Shown here piece by piece: positions 29,101 through 36,235 of a stretch of 64,000 bases of DNA. Position 1 is the stretch's first letter, and every line of letters starts with the position of its first letter. The stretch comes from DT-110 sp030148525 (GTDB taxonomy: Bacteria; Bacteroidota; Bacteroidia; Chitinophagales; Saprospiraceae): assembly GCA_965227445.1 (NCBI GenBank), contig OZ245751.1:5456001-5520000 (forward strand), read 5' to 3'. Both the position numbers and the translations under genes were made by a program. The notes beneath the pieces are model-generated. The model worked only from the letters and a program-made list of their open reading frames with translations, made no database searches and was not told where the DNA came from.

Positions 29101-31273
29101 TGGTAACATTTATAACGGTAAAGTCAGTCGAGGCAGGGAACGAATTCTAGGGACCAATGATTGGATCGATACTAGAACCTATTATGACTCTTATGGACGA
29201 GTAGATAAAACAAGAGGGAATCACCATTTACGATTAACTGATTTTTCGGCAGAAATTACGGAGTATACCTATGATTTTGCCGATAATGTACTGAAAGAGG
29301 ACCGCGACCATAAGTACCCTGGTGGTACTGTACTACCGATCATCAATGAAATGAACTATGATCATGCCGGTCGCCAGGAAGATCATACCATTAGCATTGA
29401 TGGCCAGACAGAGCACTTAAGTACTCAAACCTATACCGTAAAAGATGAATTGGATGAGAAAAACTTAGGTATTGGTACGTCCACCGTCCTGCAAAGTTTG
29501 GACTACTTCTACTTTGAAAATGGGTTCTTGGCCGGAATCAATGATAATCAATCAGTATCAACTAGGGCACTAACAGCTGATGGCGATTGGTTTAAAATGG
29601 CCCTTTATTATGATGATAAACCAACCGGAATAACCTCTGCGGTAGATAATATGTACAATGGCAATATATCTACCATGATTTGGGAGTCAGGCACTGGTGA
29701 TATTCATGCATATGGTTTCCAGTATGATTATCTGGATCGGCTTAAAGCTGCTGATTTGCATGAAACAACAACGGGAGCCTCCTTTACGGCCACAACCAAA
29801 AGGAAAGGTGCTTACAATTACGACGCGAGAGGAAACATCACCTCTTTGTCAAGATCAGATAATGCAGCATCCTTTTTTGATGTGTTATTTTATACTTATT
29901 CCTCCGGAACCAATAAGTTGTCAAATGTAAATGACCTCTACAATAATCCCGCAGGATTTAATGATGCTGGTGGAGGCAACTACGGCTATGACCAGAATGG
30001 GAATATAGTTTCAGACCCATTTAAGGATCTTTCTATCAGTTATACCTATCTTAACTTACCCGATACAATAGTACCTGATTCAGGAACGGACAGCCTCGTC
30101 TTTCTTTACACCGCAGGCGGCTCCAAACTTCGCAAAAAACTCATCGAAACCGGCGGCAACACCATTCAGAACTATATTGGAGGCATCGAATACACCAACA
30201 GTACCATTGATGCCATCTACCACGCCGAAGGAAGAGCTGTATTGGACGGCAGTACCTGGGACCATGAATACGTTATCACTGACCATTTGGGCAATACCAG
30301 GGTACGTTTCCACGATTCTAATGGTAATGGAACAATTAGTTCTGGAGAGCTACTTTCTACCCATGATTATTATCCCTTTGGATTAGAATGGAATGCCAAC
30401 AGTTATCAGTATACGTATAATGGGAAGGAAAGGAATGATGAGCTTGGGTTAGAGTTATTTGACTATGGAGCCAGAATGTATGATCCGGCGATTGGAAACT
30501 GGTTACATGTCGACCCAATGAGTGGGTCAATGGTAAATTGGACCCCATATAACTATGCGTTTAGAAATCCAGTTTTATACACTGATCCATCTGGGTTATA
30601 TCCCGAAATCGGTTGTCCAGATTGTCCTGTGTACGTGCATCCTGGAGTTACTGTTACAGCTGCAAATTCTGAAACAAACTATGATCAAAGTGTAGAGCGT
30701 TATGGATTTAATGGCACATATGCACAATGGCAAGTCACCTATGGTTATGAAGATTGGTCTTATCAAAGTGCTAGTGATTATTATAACCAATACCTTTCTG
30801 CTCAATTCGATAACTATGTTCATATCCAGGATAGTCTTGAGTCGAATAGAATTGCTTTAGAAAAGTTTTGGTTGTTCTCCGGTGGTTTTGCTGCTATCGG
30901 TACTGTTTATGGAGTTGGTGGTATAAAATATCCTTTACCAAATACTAGAGGCTTTTCTTTTTCATCCCCAGTAGTTGGGGGTGTTAAGGTAAGTGCGGAA
31001 ACTGGATTTACATTTACAAAAACCGCAGCTAAACATTTTGATGATATTATAGTAAAGAATGGATGGCTAAATGGAAAACCATCCCGACCATATATGAATT
31101 CTCCGCTAACAATAAGGGAAATAATGGCTACAGGCAAAGGTCTTCCAGACGCAAGCGCAAAAGGTGCATTGAGTTTTAAGGTGCCTGGTAGATTTCGAGG
31201 GTCAAAAGGAACTTGGGAGTTGGTTGTTGACCCTGTAAAGAGACACATTTATCATTTCAATTTTGTAAATTAA
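26042..31273 (+). CDS. RHS repeat protein, core and C-terminal toxin tip 1
   Basis: The main RHS frame is 1743 residues as opened, with genuine homology from about position 26119. Many YD repeats form the beta-cage ('YSYDDLLRLTEAST', 'TYDGRDNVVYKWIPDQG', 'YDFADNVLKEDRDH'). The conserved RHS-associated core end is 'HAEGRAVLDG' ... 'DHLGNTRVRFHD' ... 'YYPFGLEWN' ... 'YGARMYDPAIGNWLHVDPM' and 'NPVLYTDPSGL' (residue ~1516). After that point the sequence is unique: a hydrophobic linker, then about 85 residues with 'AKHFDDII', 'SPLTIREIM', 'RGSKGTWELVVD' and 'IYHFNF'. This last block resembles small nuclease-type RHS toxins (BECR-like), which is inference. The candidate immunity gene begins two bases after the stop. 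Confidence 0.9.
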   Translation: MKLIMVQKVKNGPFILPFLKVPRQGGKAENFRLKLDSLQQEENGTGTEQIPPYKFTYEGPTNGNGSKFLPGRIDKAVDHWGYYNGRTTNNNHFGNAPPTVTLYGGLDYLYGESIRHTDTSFLDYGVLNSIEHPLGGIERFYYEPHDHYTTLNGIEKLLYLENCEVFEESCCSSSGQTAEIVFYDSLEIEYADFILYLKATDNVICDSGFPDPDHCLSCSYESSHSVTISAYDLDNSSSVGSPVAFNVLTGYDTISYDLDEIGTFEPGVRYRFTLDVDNGRGSFELFSDYGSGVSTNRPVGGLRVAKIRVSPYGSLGGNDIIRTFAYRDSTNQDRSSGFLHTLPLYKVESSFSIPSGTGYMIHVQDDSNVPLGGFNGNHISYERVQEYFNGNGRKDYDFNPGSNTTSLTFPIIPSLFDVDDGELRGSYTFNENDELVQRSRRFPGGNSAENMSGLAYKVMDTGIRCIIGGDSSLVKGTFLDEDYVIQTSSYLIGKEVNETDGLEVVTEYTYGNSDYLNPSEIETTNSDGTTSIQKMKYAYDLDSTVYNTMVSLNMVSIPIQTTREVAGTQVSGSRSLYRFFNRTTGHPSTAPSPTAADSFLLYPGKFQNYEYTWDSTGTPNITGWKTERTIDEVNVAIGRPEEITNRGWETEFLTWDESRSLPLTWSYENFDKSYTYHTNSQLVSTITDIDDQVTSYSYDDLLRLTEASTRGGNAETRYEYHFREPTDTFNYVKTIGDFTSVTGSDFTGETTFQYVDGLGRPIQSVIQQHSPGQKDVVTVTEYDQHSRPIKTYEPFASANSNGAYVSSIPGGTEFTETTYESSPLSRKKSVTPPDWYATNFGYGTNTSQCTIASVVYPAYTLRIDTIQDPNGNYNITYSDKWGRKLRMRKMNSAGSSTNDTEYLYDDKNRLDTIVPPGATTSSDGLTYRYTYDGRDNVVYKWIPDQGRHDFLYNERALMAATRDPNMRSDGKWIHTHFDDYGRNIATGFVNQSGILTVSSNQTFSDSLSRTWYDGAGIPGSGNIYNGKVSRGRERILGTNDWIDTRTYYDSYGRVDKTRGNHHLRLTDFSAEITEYTYDFADNVLKEDRDHKYPGGTVLPIINEMNYDHAGRQEDHTISIDGQTEHLSTQTYTVKDELDEKNLGIGTSTVLQSLDYFYFENGFLAGINDNQSVSTRALTADGDWFKMALYYDDKPTGITSAVDNMYNGNISTMIWESGTGDIHAYGFQYDYLDRLKAADLHETTTGASFTATTKRKGAYNYDARGNITSLSRSDNAASFFDVLFYTYSSGTNKLSNVNDLYNNPAGFNDAGGGNYGYDQNGNIVSDPFKDLSISYTYLNLPDTIVPDSGTDSLVFLYTAGGSKLRKKLIETGGNTIQNYIGGIEYTNSTIDAIYHAEGRAVLDGSTWDHEYVITDHLGNTRVRFHDSNGNGTISSGELLSTHDYYPFGLEWNANSYQYTYNGKERNDELGLELFDYGARMYDPAIGNWLHVDPMSGSMVNWTPYNYAFRNPVLYTDPSGLYPEIGCPDCPVYVHPGVTVTAANSETNYDQSVERYGFNGTYAQWQVTYGYEDWSYQSASDYYNQYLSAQFDNYVHIQDSLESNRIALEKFWLFSGGFAAIGTVYGVGGIKYPLPNTRGFSFSSPVVGGVKVSAETGFTFTKTAAKHFDDIIVKNGWLNGKPSRPYMNSPLTIREIMATGKGLPDASAKGALSFKVPGRFRGSKGTWELVVDPVKRHIYHFNFVN
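26113..26118 (+). repeat. G6 homopolymer at the RHS frameshift point
   Basis: Six G followed by four A occur exactly where the RHS reading frame changes. Five G would join the upstream frame to the downstream one ('TTPG-GKAENFRLKLDSL'). Homopolymer slippage, a fixed mutation or a base-calling error are all possible. Confidence 0.8.
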
Positions 31274-31275
31274 GC

Positions 31276-31719
31276 ATGAGGTTTATAATAGATTATTCAC
31301 GTGACCCAGAAGAGAAAGACTTAGTCTATTACTTGGACGAATATTCTTTTGATATGAAGCCCTGGGTTAATTTTATGGACATTGAACTTGCTATAAATAA
31401 GTTAACTCTTACTGTTCTAGATAACCAGATTATTCAGTTGAGTGGTTTTTGTAGTTTACCCAAATTAATGAATTCAAACATATGCACTCCAGATTACTCT
31501 AAAGGGCGATTAATGATTGAGCATAATCAAAAACCTGGTTTTACTTTTAGGATATATGAGGAAGATCAGCCGGTTTATTTAAATAATAAGTCTGGCTGGG
31601 TTTGTATCGGTGATCCTTCAAAGGAAGGAAACGCTGTGGAGTTTATCAAAAACTGTCTAGCAGTTGTCGATAGCGATGGGAATCTTAAATCTCTTTGGTT
31701 AAAGCCTCGATGGGGATAG
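31276..31719 (+). CDS. Candidate immunity protein for RHS tip 1
   Basis: This 147-residue acidic protein without signal peptide starts two bases after the RHS stop codon, the standard position of a cognate immunity gene. It begins MRFIIDYSRDPEEKD and contains 'GSTAIEFIKN'-like helices only loosely ('GNAVEFIKNCLAVVDSDG'). No family is recognised. The assignment as immunity protein is based on position, size and cytoplasmic character, consistent with a toxin acting in the cytoplasm. Confidence 0.7.
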   Translation: MRFIIDYSRDPEEKDLVYYLDEYSFDMKPWVNFMDIELAINKLTLTVLDNQIIQLSGFCSLPKLMNSNICTPDYSKGRLMIEHNQKPGFTFRIYEEDQPVYLNNKSGWVCIGDPSKEGNAVEFIKNCLAVVDSDGNLKSLWLKPRWG

Positions 31720-31978
31720 TTTATCTTTGGTTGCTATGCATAGTTTTAATAGAAACCTGCTGTGCTAACCAGTGGTACAACGCTCAAGGCCTCTGGCTAA
31801 TATTACTGTTACACTGGAAAAGATAAAAGCCATTCTTGAGCAATCTAGATAGGCTTTTAAGGATTTATGAGTTGCATGTCGACTGTGTCTTAAAATCACG
31901 CAGTACCATCGAAAAAACAATTACAGTTGCTCAGGAAGGTCAACGACTGAAAAAAATAAGGTTTAAAATTGAAAATCA
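31720..31978 (+). pseudogene. Possible 3' remnant of a lost RHS tip
   Basis: In this spacer a short plus-strand frame (about 31842-31981) reads '...SRSTIEKTITVAQEGQRLKK' and continues 'IRFKIENQ' to a TGA. That stop overlaps the ATG of the next small gene as ATGA. Overlapping toxin stop and immunity start is the array's own pattern, so this may be the end of a toxin tip whose start was lost. Upstream of it no coding sequence is recognised. Confidence 0.35.
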
Positions 31979-32221
31979 ATGAGTTATACTCATTTAAAAA
32001 GGTTTACAATAACTCAAGATTCTCATTGTTTAACTGTAAATGAATTCAAGATAAAAGAGGGGGATCTAGAGATCTCCCAAGTGATAGCAGATAAGGTTTT
32101 GGAAAATGAAATTATTCCGGAAAAAGTGAAAAACAACAATAAATACTTAGATTCCCTTTTTATTTCAGAGTATCTTTCAAAAAAAGACTTCAAATTTATA
32201 AATTCAGATGGAATCTATTTT
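31979..32221 (+). pseudogene. Truncated candidate immunity gene cut by the IS4-type element
   Basis: About 81 residues beginning MSYTHLKRFTITQDSH, with alternating charged segments, are read before the frame runs into the IS inverted repeat, which supplies a TAG stop at 32225-32227. The start overlaps the preceding remnant by ATGA. No family is recognised. It is probably the 5' part of an immunity gene for a lost tip; its 3' part is not found on the other side of the IS. Confidence 0.5.
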
Positions 32222-33540
32222 CAGTAGTGTCCGGTTAAGAAGTTTCAAAACTACTATAAGCATCACATTAAGAGTAAATTACAAAGGTTTTTTGTTGTGA
32301 CGCATTTGAAATAAAGTTTATGGTCGACCTTGGCTAGTCAAATTCACTTGACTTATGGGCCAAGGTAAATATGTACTCGCTCAATTGCTCAGTTTGGTTC
32401 ATCGACAAGAGTTTCAGCGCTGCGTAGCCAAATACAAAGGTGACTACAGAATGCGCAGTTTTTCCTGCCGGGACCAATTTATCTGCTTGAGTTTTGGTCA
32501 GCTTACCCACCGGGAGAGCCTGCGAGATATTGTCAATTGTTTGCAATCCCAGCAGAGCAAACATTATCAATTGGGCTTACGTGGCAAGGTGGCACGTTCA
32601 ACTTTAGCTGATGCCAATGAGAAACGAGATTGGCGCATTTATGCCGACTTGGCTCAAAAATTGATCCAAAGACTTCGCCGTGATTTTGTGGTAGATCCTG
32701 GCAGTGAAATAGAGTTAGAAAATGCCATTTATGCCCTGGATTCAACCACCATTGATCTATGTCTAAATGTCTTTTGGTGGGCAAAGTTCCGCAAGTATAA
32801 AGCAGCCATCAAGATGCATACACTTCTGGATATAAAGTGCGAAATCCCTTGTTTTGTGCATATTACAGAGGCTGCCGTACATGACATCAACGCCCTGGAT
32901 GTCTTCGAATTTGAGCCAGATGCATTCTACGTTATGGATCGGGGGTACATCGACTGGAAACGTTTGTATCGTATCAACCAGGCAAATGCCTTTTTTGTGA
33001 TTCGAGCTAAGCAAAACCTGTCCTTCAAACGCATAGCATCCCGACCGGTGGATAAATCGACCGGATTAAGATGTGATCAACTGATCCGTTTTTCTGGGCA
33101 TACTGCTAGAAAAAATTATCCAGGACAACTGAGGCGAATCAAATTTTACGACTCAGAACATCAACAAACATATGTGTACTTGACTAACCATTTTGAAGCA
33201 CCCGCGCTCCAGATTGCGATTCTTTACCGCAATCGATGGAAAGTGGAAATTTTCTTCAAATGGATCAAGCAACACCTTAAGGTCAAGGTATTCTGGGGCG
33301 AAGGTCCCAATGCTGTCAAAACCCAAATTTGGGTGGCCGTCTGCACCTTTGTGCTAGTGGCTATGGTGAAAAGAACGTTTAAAATCAAACACTCTATGAA
33401 TGATATTCTACAAATTTTGAGTGTGTCTGTTTTTGACAAAACACCTGTTAATCAGTTGTTTATGTCAAATAATGAAAACGCCAGAAATGATGAGGCTCAT
33501 AATCAACTGAACCTCTTTGACTTATAACCGGACACTACTG
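32222..33540 (+). mobile_element. IS4-family insertion sequence
   Basis: This 1,319-bp element has perfect 16-bp terminal inverted repeats (CAGTAGTGTCCGGTTA at 32222-32237; its complement at 33525-33540) and one transposase gene. The flanking bases (ATCTATTTT on the left, ATCTTATAT on the right) do not form an exact target duplication. The right flank continues in the middle of an immunity gene whose 5' half is not on the left, so a deletion or recombination took place at this IS. Confidence 0.9.
32355..33527 (+). CDS. IS4-family transposase (DUF4372 + DDE domain)
   Basis: This 390-residue transposase has an N-terminal DUF4372-like region ('CVAKYKGDYRMRSFSCRDQF', 'LTHRESLRDIVNCL') and a DDE nuclease fold. 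The acidic residues lie in 'YALDSTTIDL', 'YVMDRGYIDW' and the IS4 'YREK'-type segment 'YRNRWKVEIFFKWIKQHL'. The stop codon lies inside the right terminal repeat. All three catalytic segments are intact, so the element may be active. Confidence 0.95.
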   Translation: MGQGKYVLAQLLSLVHRQEFQRCVAKYKGDYRMRSFSCRDQFICLSFGQLTHRESLRDIVNCLQSQQSKHYQLGLRGKVARSTLADANEKRDWRIYADLAQKLIQRLRRDFVVDPGSEIELENAIYALDSTTIDLCLNVFWWAKFRKYKAAIKMHTLLDIKCEIPCFVHITEAAVHDINALDVFEFEPDAFYVMDRGYIDWKRLYRINQANAFFVIRAKQNLSFKRIASRPVDKSTGLRCDQLIRFSGHTARKNYPGQLRRIKFYDSEHQQTYVYLTNHFEAPALQIAILYRNRWKVEIFFKWIKQHLKVKVFWGEGPNAVKTQIWVAVCTFVLVAMVKRTFKIKHSMNDILQILSVSVFDKTPVNQLFMSNNENARNDEAHNQLNLFDL

Positions 33541-33882
33541 ATCTTATATAGAACAAATTTTAGAAATGAGCTATTGACAAGGGTTGATCAAATTGCTGAG
33601 ATTACCGGAAGCTATCAGTGTAGGATTACCGAGTACTACAACGAACAATCTTCTAAGGCAATAATTTATATTGCTAATGAAGAAATAGAAGATATTCAAC
33701 GCTTTAAGAAAATTTCTACAGAAGAAATTTTGCTAGATTTTGTTTCTTCTTATTCATCTGTTGAAAATGACAATCATAAGTGTATAGTCGCTGGGGACCA
33801 TTCATCACTTACAAAAATTACGATAATCACAGATGTCTCTAAAGATAGGCGATTCACTCCTAGGTTTTTTAGTTTTTACTAA
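33541..33882 (+). pseudogene. 5'-truncated duplicate of the tip 2 immunity gene
   Basis: From the first base after the IS, the sequence is identical to 35398-35739, the last 114 codons of the lipoprotein immunity gene, including its stop. The signal peptide and first ~67 residues are missing. No start codon of its own is credible; a longer open frame from 33517 only reads through the IS end. Confidence 0.9.
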
Positions 33883-34005
33883 GCCCCACTAGCCCCGCTG
33901 GACGCAGGCTGAGATAACGAAGCTTGTCGGCTAACATCTAGTGGGTGCAGCCACGCCTCAAGCGTGGTTGCGGATTTTCTTTCCTGAATCGATATTCCTT
34001 GCAAT

Positions 34006-34040
34006 AAAAAATCCTGGCAGCTAGTCTGTCAGGATTTTTT
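34006..34040 (+). terminator. Intrinsic terminator before the orphan RHS core (copy 1)
   Basis: A 15-bp stem (AAAAAATCCTGGCAG / CTGTCAGGATTTTTT, one G-T position) with a 5-base loop, ending in six T. It lies after the immunity-gene remnant and before the promoterless RHS core fragment, so it would terminate transcription between toxin cassettes. Confidence 0.85.
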
Positions 34041-34093
34041 GTTTCCTCAAAAGGGGGCGATCGATTGCGGTACGAGCGGTAGCGAACGGGCAT

Positions 34094-35197
34094 TTGGTCG
34101 GAGGCATCGAATACACCAACAGCTCCATCGATGCCATCTACCATGCCGAAGGAAGGGCAGTTAAGGATGGCAGTACCTGGGACCATGAATACGTTATCAC
34201 CGATCACCTGGGCAATACCAGAGTGCGTTTCCACGATGATAATGGTAATGGGACGATTAGTTCGGGCGAGTTGCTTTCAACCCATGATTATTATCCCTTT
34301 GGGATGGAATGGAATGCCAGTAGTTACCAGTATACGTATAATGGGAAGGAGATAGATGATGAGCTTGGGTTAGAGTGGTTTCATTATGGGGCCAGGATGT
34401 ATGATCCAGCAGTGGCGAGATGGAGACAGATTGATCCGCTGGCGGATCAGTATGCGCCTTGGAGTCCTTACAGCTATGTTATGGGCAACCCAGTTAAGTA
34501 CATCGATCCAGATGGGATGAGAGTTAGTATTGTGGGAGATCAAGAATATCGAAATAATGTTTTTAATGCCTTGATAAGTCTTGCTCTGTCTTCAGAAGCA
34601 GGTGCTGAGCTGGTAAATGAAGCCTTTTCTTCAGATAGAACACTTGTTATCGGAAATACACAAAGTCAGATTGAGAACCAAATTGATGAGTGGAATACTG
34701 ATGAGAGAGGCTATTCAACACTAGCTTTTGACCTCAGTCAAGCTACAGCCGATTTGGATGCTAGTAATGGTAGAAATGGAGAGGCACTAGGACAAACAGT
34801 AGAGACCGGTTTAGCACATGAGTTAGCTCATTTTTCATCTTCGCAAACAGGAACGTTACTCGACGGTAATGGATACAGATCAGAGGTTGCTGCAGAAGAG
34901 GTGTATGCGGTAGAACAAGAAAATCGTGTTAGAAAAGAGATGGGATTACCAGAAAGAACTCACTATGGAGGTATAAATGTTTATGGAAAGGAAGCTGTTG
35001 AATCAAGTAAATATCCAGGATACTACAACTTGAGAAACAAGTCTAATTATGCTCCGACTGGTTCTGGTGCCAGCCTTAATACCCCCTTGAATAGCTCCGA
35101 GATTTCAACACCAGATTATAATTTTACCCCAACCAATAAGCTACGGAATGCTATGAAAAAGCCATTGCCTCCCAAAGCTTGGATAATCTCAAACTGA
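34094..35197 (+). CDS. Orphan RHS C-terminal tip 2 with NleD/M91-like zinc metallopeptidase domain
   Basis: This frame starts only at a TTG (34094), which lies in a spacer joined to the RHS core, so it is probably a silent tip cassette rather than a normally initiated gene. Residues 2-135 are the RHS core end ('GGIEYTNSSIDAIYHAEGRA', 'DHLGNTRVRFHDDNGNG', 'NPVKYIDPDGM'). The unique tip (~230 residues) carries 'GLAHELAHFSSSQTG' with HExxH at 242-246, then 'EVAAEEVYAVEQENRVRKE' and 'MGLPERTHYG'. This layout matches M91/NleD-type zinc peptidase effectors. The catalytic Glu and both His are present. The stop overlaps the immunity gene start (TGATG at 35195-35199). Confidence 0.85.
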   Translation: MVGGIEYTNSSIDAIYHAEGRAVKDGSTWDHEYVITDHLGNTRVRFHDDNGNGTISSGELLSTHDYYPFGMEWNASSYQYTYNGKEIDDELGLEWFHYGARMYDPAVARWRQIDPLADQYAPWSPYSYVMGNPVKYIDPDGMRVSIVGDQEYRNNVFNALISLALSSEAGAELVNEAFSSDRTLVIGNTQSQIENQIDEWNTDERGYSTLAFDLSQATADLDASNGRNGEALGQTVETGLAHELAHFSSSQTGTLLDGNGYRSEVAAEEVYAVEQENRVRKEMGLPERTHYGGINVYGKEAVESSKYPGYYNLRNKSNYAPTGSGASLNTPLNSSEISTPDYNFTPTNKLRNAMKKPLPPKAWIISN

Positions 35198-35739
35198 TGA
35201 ATAAGATATTGATTTTCCTTTGCTTTGTACTATCTTTTTTCTCAGCTTGTGATAGAGAAATTGACAGTACTGATTGGATGGAGGCAACTGAATCCTTTAT
35301 TCTTTCGAGTTGTCCATCAAACCAAATATTAACTGATACTCTAGACAGGAAATTTTCATACCAGGGAGAAGCAGTATTTTCTACTCTTTATGATTATATC
35401 TTATATAGAACAAATTTTAGAAATGAGCTATTGACAAGGGTTGATCAAATTGCTGAGATTACCGGAAGCTATCAGTGTAGGATTACCGAGTACTACAACG
35501 AACAATCTTCTAAGGCAATAATTTATATTGCTAATGAAGAAATAGAAGATATTCAACGCTTTAAGAAAATTTCTACAGAAGAAATTTTGCTAGATTTTGT
35601 TTCTTCTTATTCATCTGTTGAAAATGACAATCATAAGTGTATAGTCGCTGGGGACCATTCATCACTTACAAAAATTACGATAATCACAGATGTCTCTAAA
35701 GATAGGCGATTCACTCCTAGGTTTTTTAGTTTTTACTAA
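35197..35739 (+). CDS. Lipoprotein candidate immunity protein for tip 2
   Basis: This 180-residue protein starts at ATG 35197, overlapping the stop of the M91-like tip. The N-terminus is a lipoprotein signal: MNKILIFLCFVLSFFSAC with the lipobox cysteine at residue 18. The rest matches no family I recognise ('GSYQCRITEYYNEQSSKAI', 'KISTEEILLDFVSSYSS'). A lipoprotein immunity gene implies that the toxin is blocked outside the cytoplasm, in the periplasm or at the membrane. The last 114 codons are duplicated at 33541-33882. Confidence 0.8.
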   Translation: MNKILIFLCFVLSFFSACDREIDSTDWMEATESFILSSCPSNQILTDTLDRKFSYQGEAVFSTLYDYILYRTNFRNELLTRVDQIAEITGSYQCRITEYYNEQSSKAIIYIANEEIEDIQRFKKISTEEILLDFVSSYSSVENDNHKCIVAGDHSSLTKITIITDVSKDRRFTPRFFSFY

Positions 35740-35980
35740 GCCCCACTAGCCCCGCTGGACGCAGGCTGAGATAACGAAGCTTGTCGGCTAACATCTAGTG
35801 GGTGCAGCCACGCCTCAAGCGTGGTTGCGGATTTTCTTTCCTGAATCGATATTCCTTGCAATAAAAAATCCTGGCAGCTAGTCTGTCAGGATTTTTTGTT
35901 TCCTCAAAAGGGGGCGATCGATTGCGGTACGAGCGGTAGCGAACGGGCATTTGGTCGGAGGCATCGAATACACCAACAGC
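35398..35980 (+). repeat. 583-bp perfect direct repeat, copy 2
   Basis: Identical partner of 33541-34123. Here the immunity gene is complete on its 5' side, and the repeat runs through the spacer and terminator into the RHS core of tip 3. The arrangement suggests a duplication or gene conversion that is too recent to have diverged. Confidence 0.92.
35863..35897 (+). terminator. Intrinsic terminator before the orphan RHS core (copy 2)
   Basis: Identical to the hairpin at 34006-34040 (15-bp stem, 5-base loop, T6). It closes the tip 2/immunity transcript before the tip 3 cassette. Confidence 0.85.
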
Positions 35981-36235
35981 ACCATCGATGCCATCTACCA
36001 TGCCGAAGGCCGAGCTGTGCTGGACGGCAGTACCTGGGATCATGAATACGTTATCTCCGATCACCTGGGCAATACCCGAGTGCGTTTTCACGATGATAAT
36101 GGTAACGGAACGATCAGTTCAGGCGAGTTGCTTTCTACGCATGATTATTATCCCTTTGGGATGGAGTGGAATGAAAATAATTACAAATATAAATTTAACA
36201 ATGTTGAACGAGAAACAGGACTTGAAATTAACTTA
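35951..36235 (+). pseudogene. Orphan RHS tip 3, 5' part (interrupted by IS)
   Basis: This 95-codon RHS core segment ('GGIEYTNSTIDAIYHAEGRA', 'DHLGNTRVRFHDDNGNG', 'YYPFGMEWNENNYKYKF') opens at the same TTG as tip 2 and ends at the IS insertion point in '...ETGLEINL'. Joining it to 37987 restores one frame: '...EINL-DLAKFRSYNPTIGRY'. Like tip 2 it has no proper start region, so it is a displaced cassette that has also been split. Confidence 0.85.

Larger units (their letters stand above)
33541..34123 (+). repeat. 583-bp perfect direct repeat, copy 1
   Basis: Base-for-base identical by eye to 35398-35980 (offset 1857). The repeat includes the 3' part of the immunity gene, a spacer with two hairpins, and the first bases of the RHS core homology. 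The first difference is at 34124 (T versus A). Sequence similarity continues at lower identity through the RHS core. Confidence 0.92.

Noticed and set aside
33517..33600. Apparent new gene start at 33517 for the truncated immunity copy
   Set aside because: The first codons lie inside the IS end; the rest is identical to the 3' part of 35197-35739, so it is a chance read-through opening.
34094..34096. TTG as a true start codon for the orphan RHS tips
   Set aside because: The same TTG occurs in both repeat copies next to the RHS core join, with no ribosome-binding or promoter signal and a terminator just upstream; it is listed only as the frame opening.
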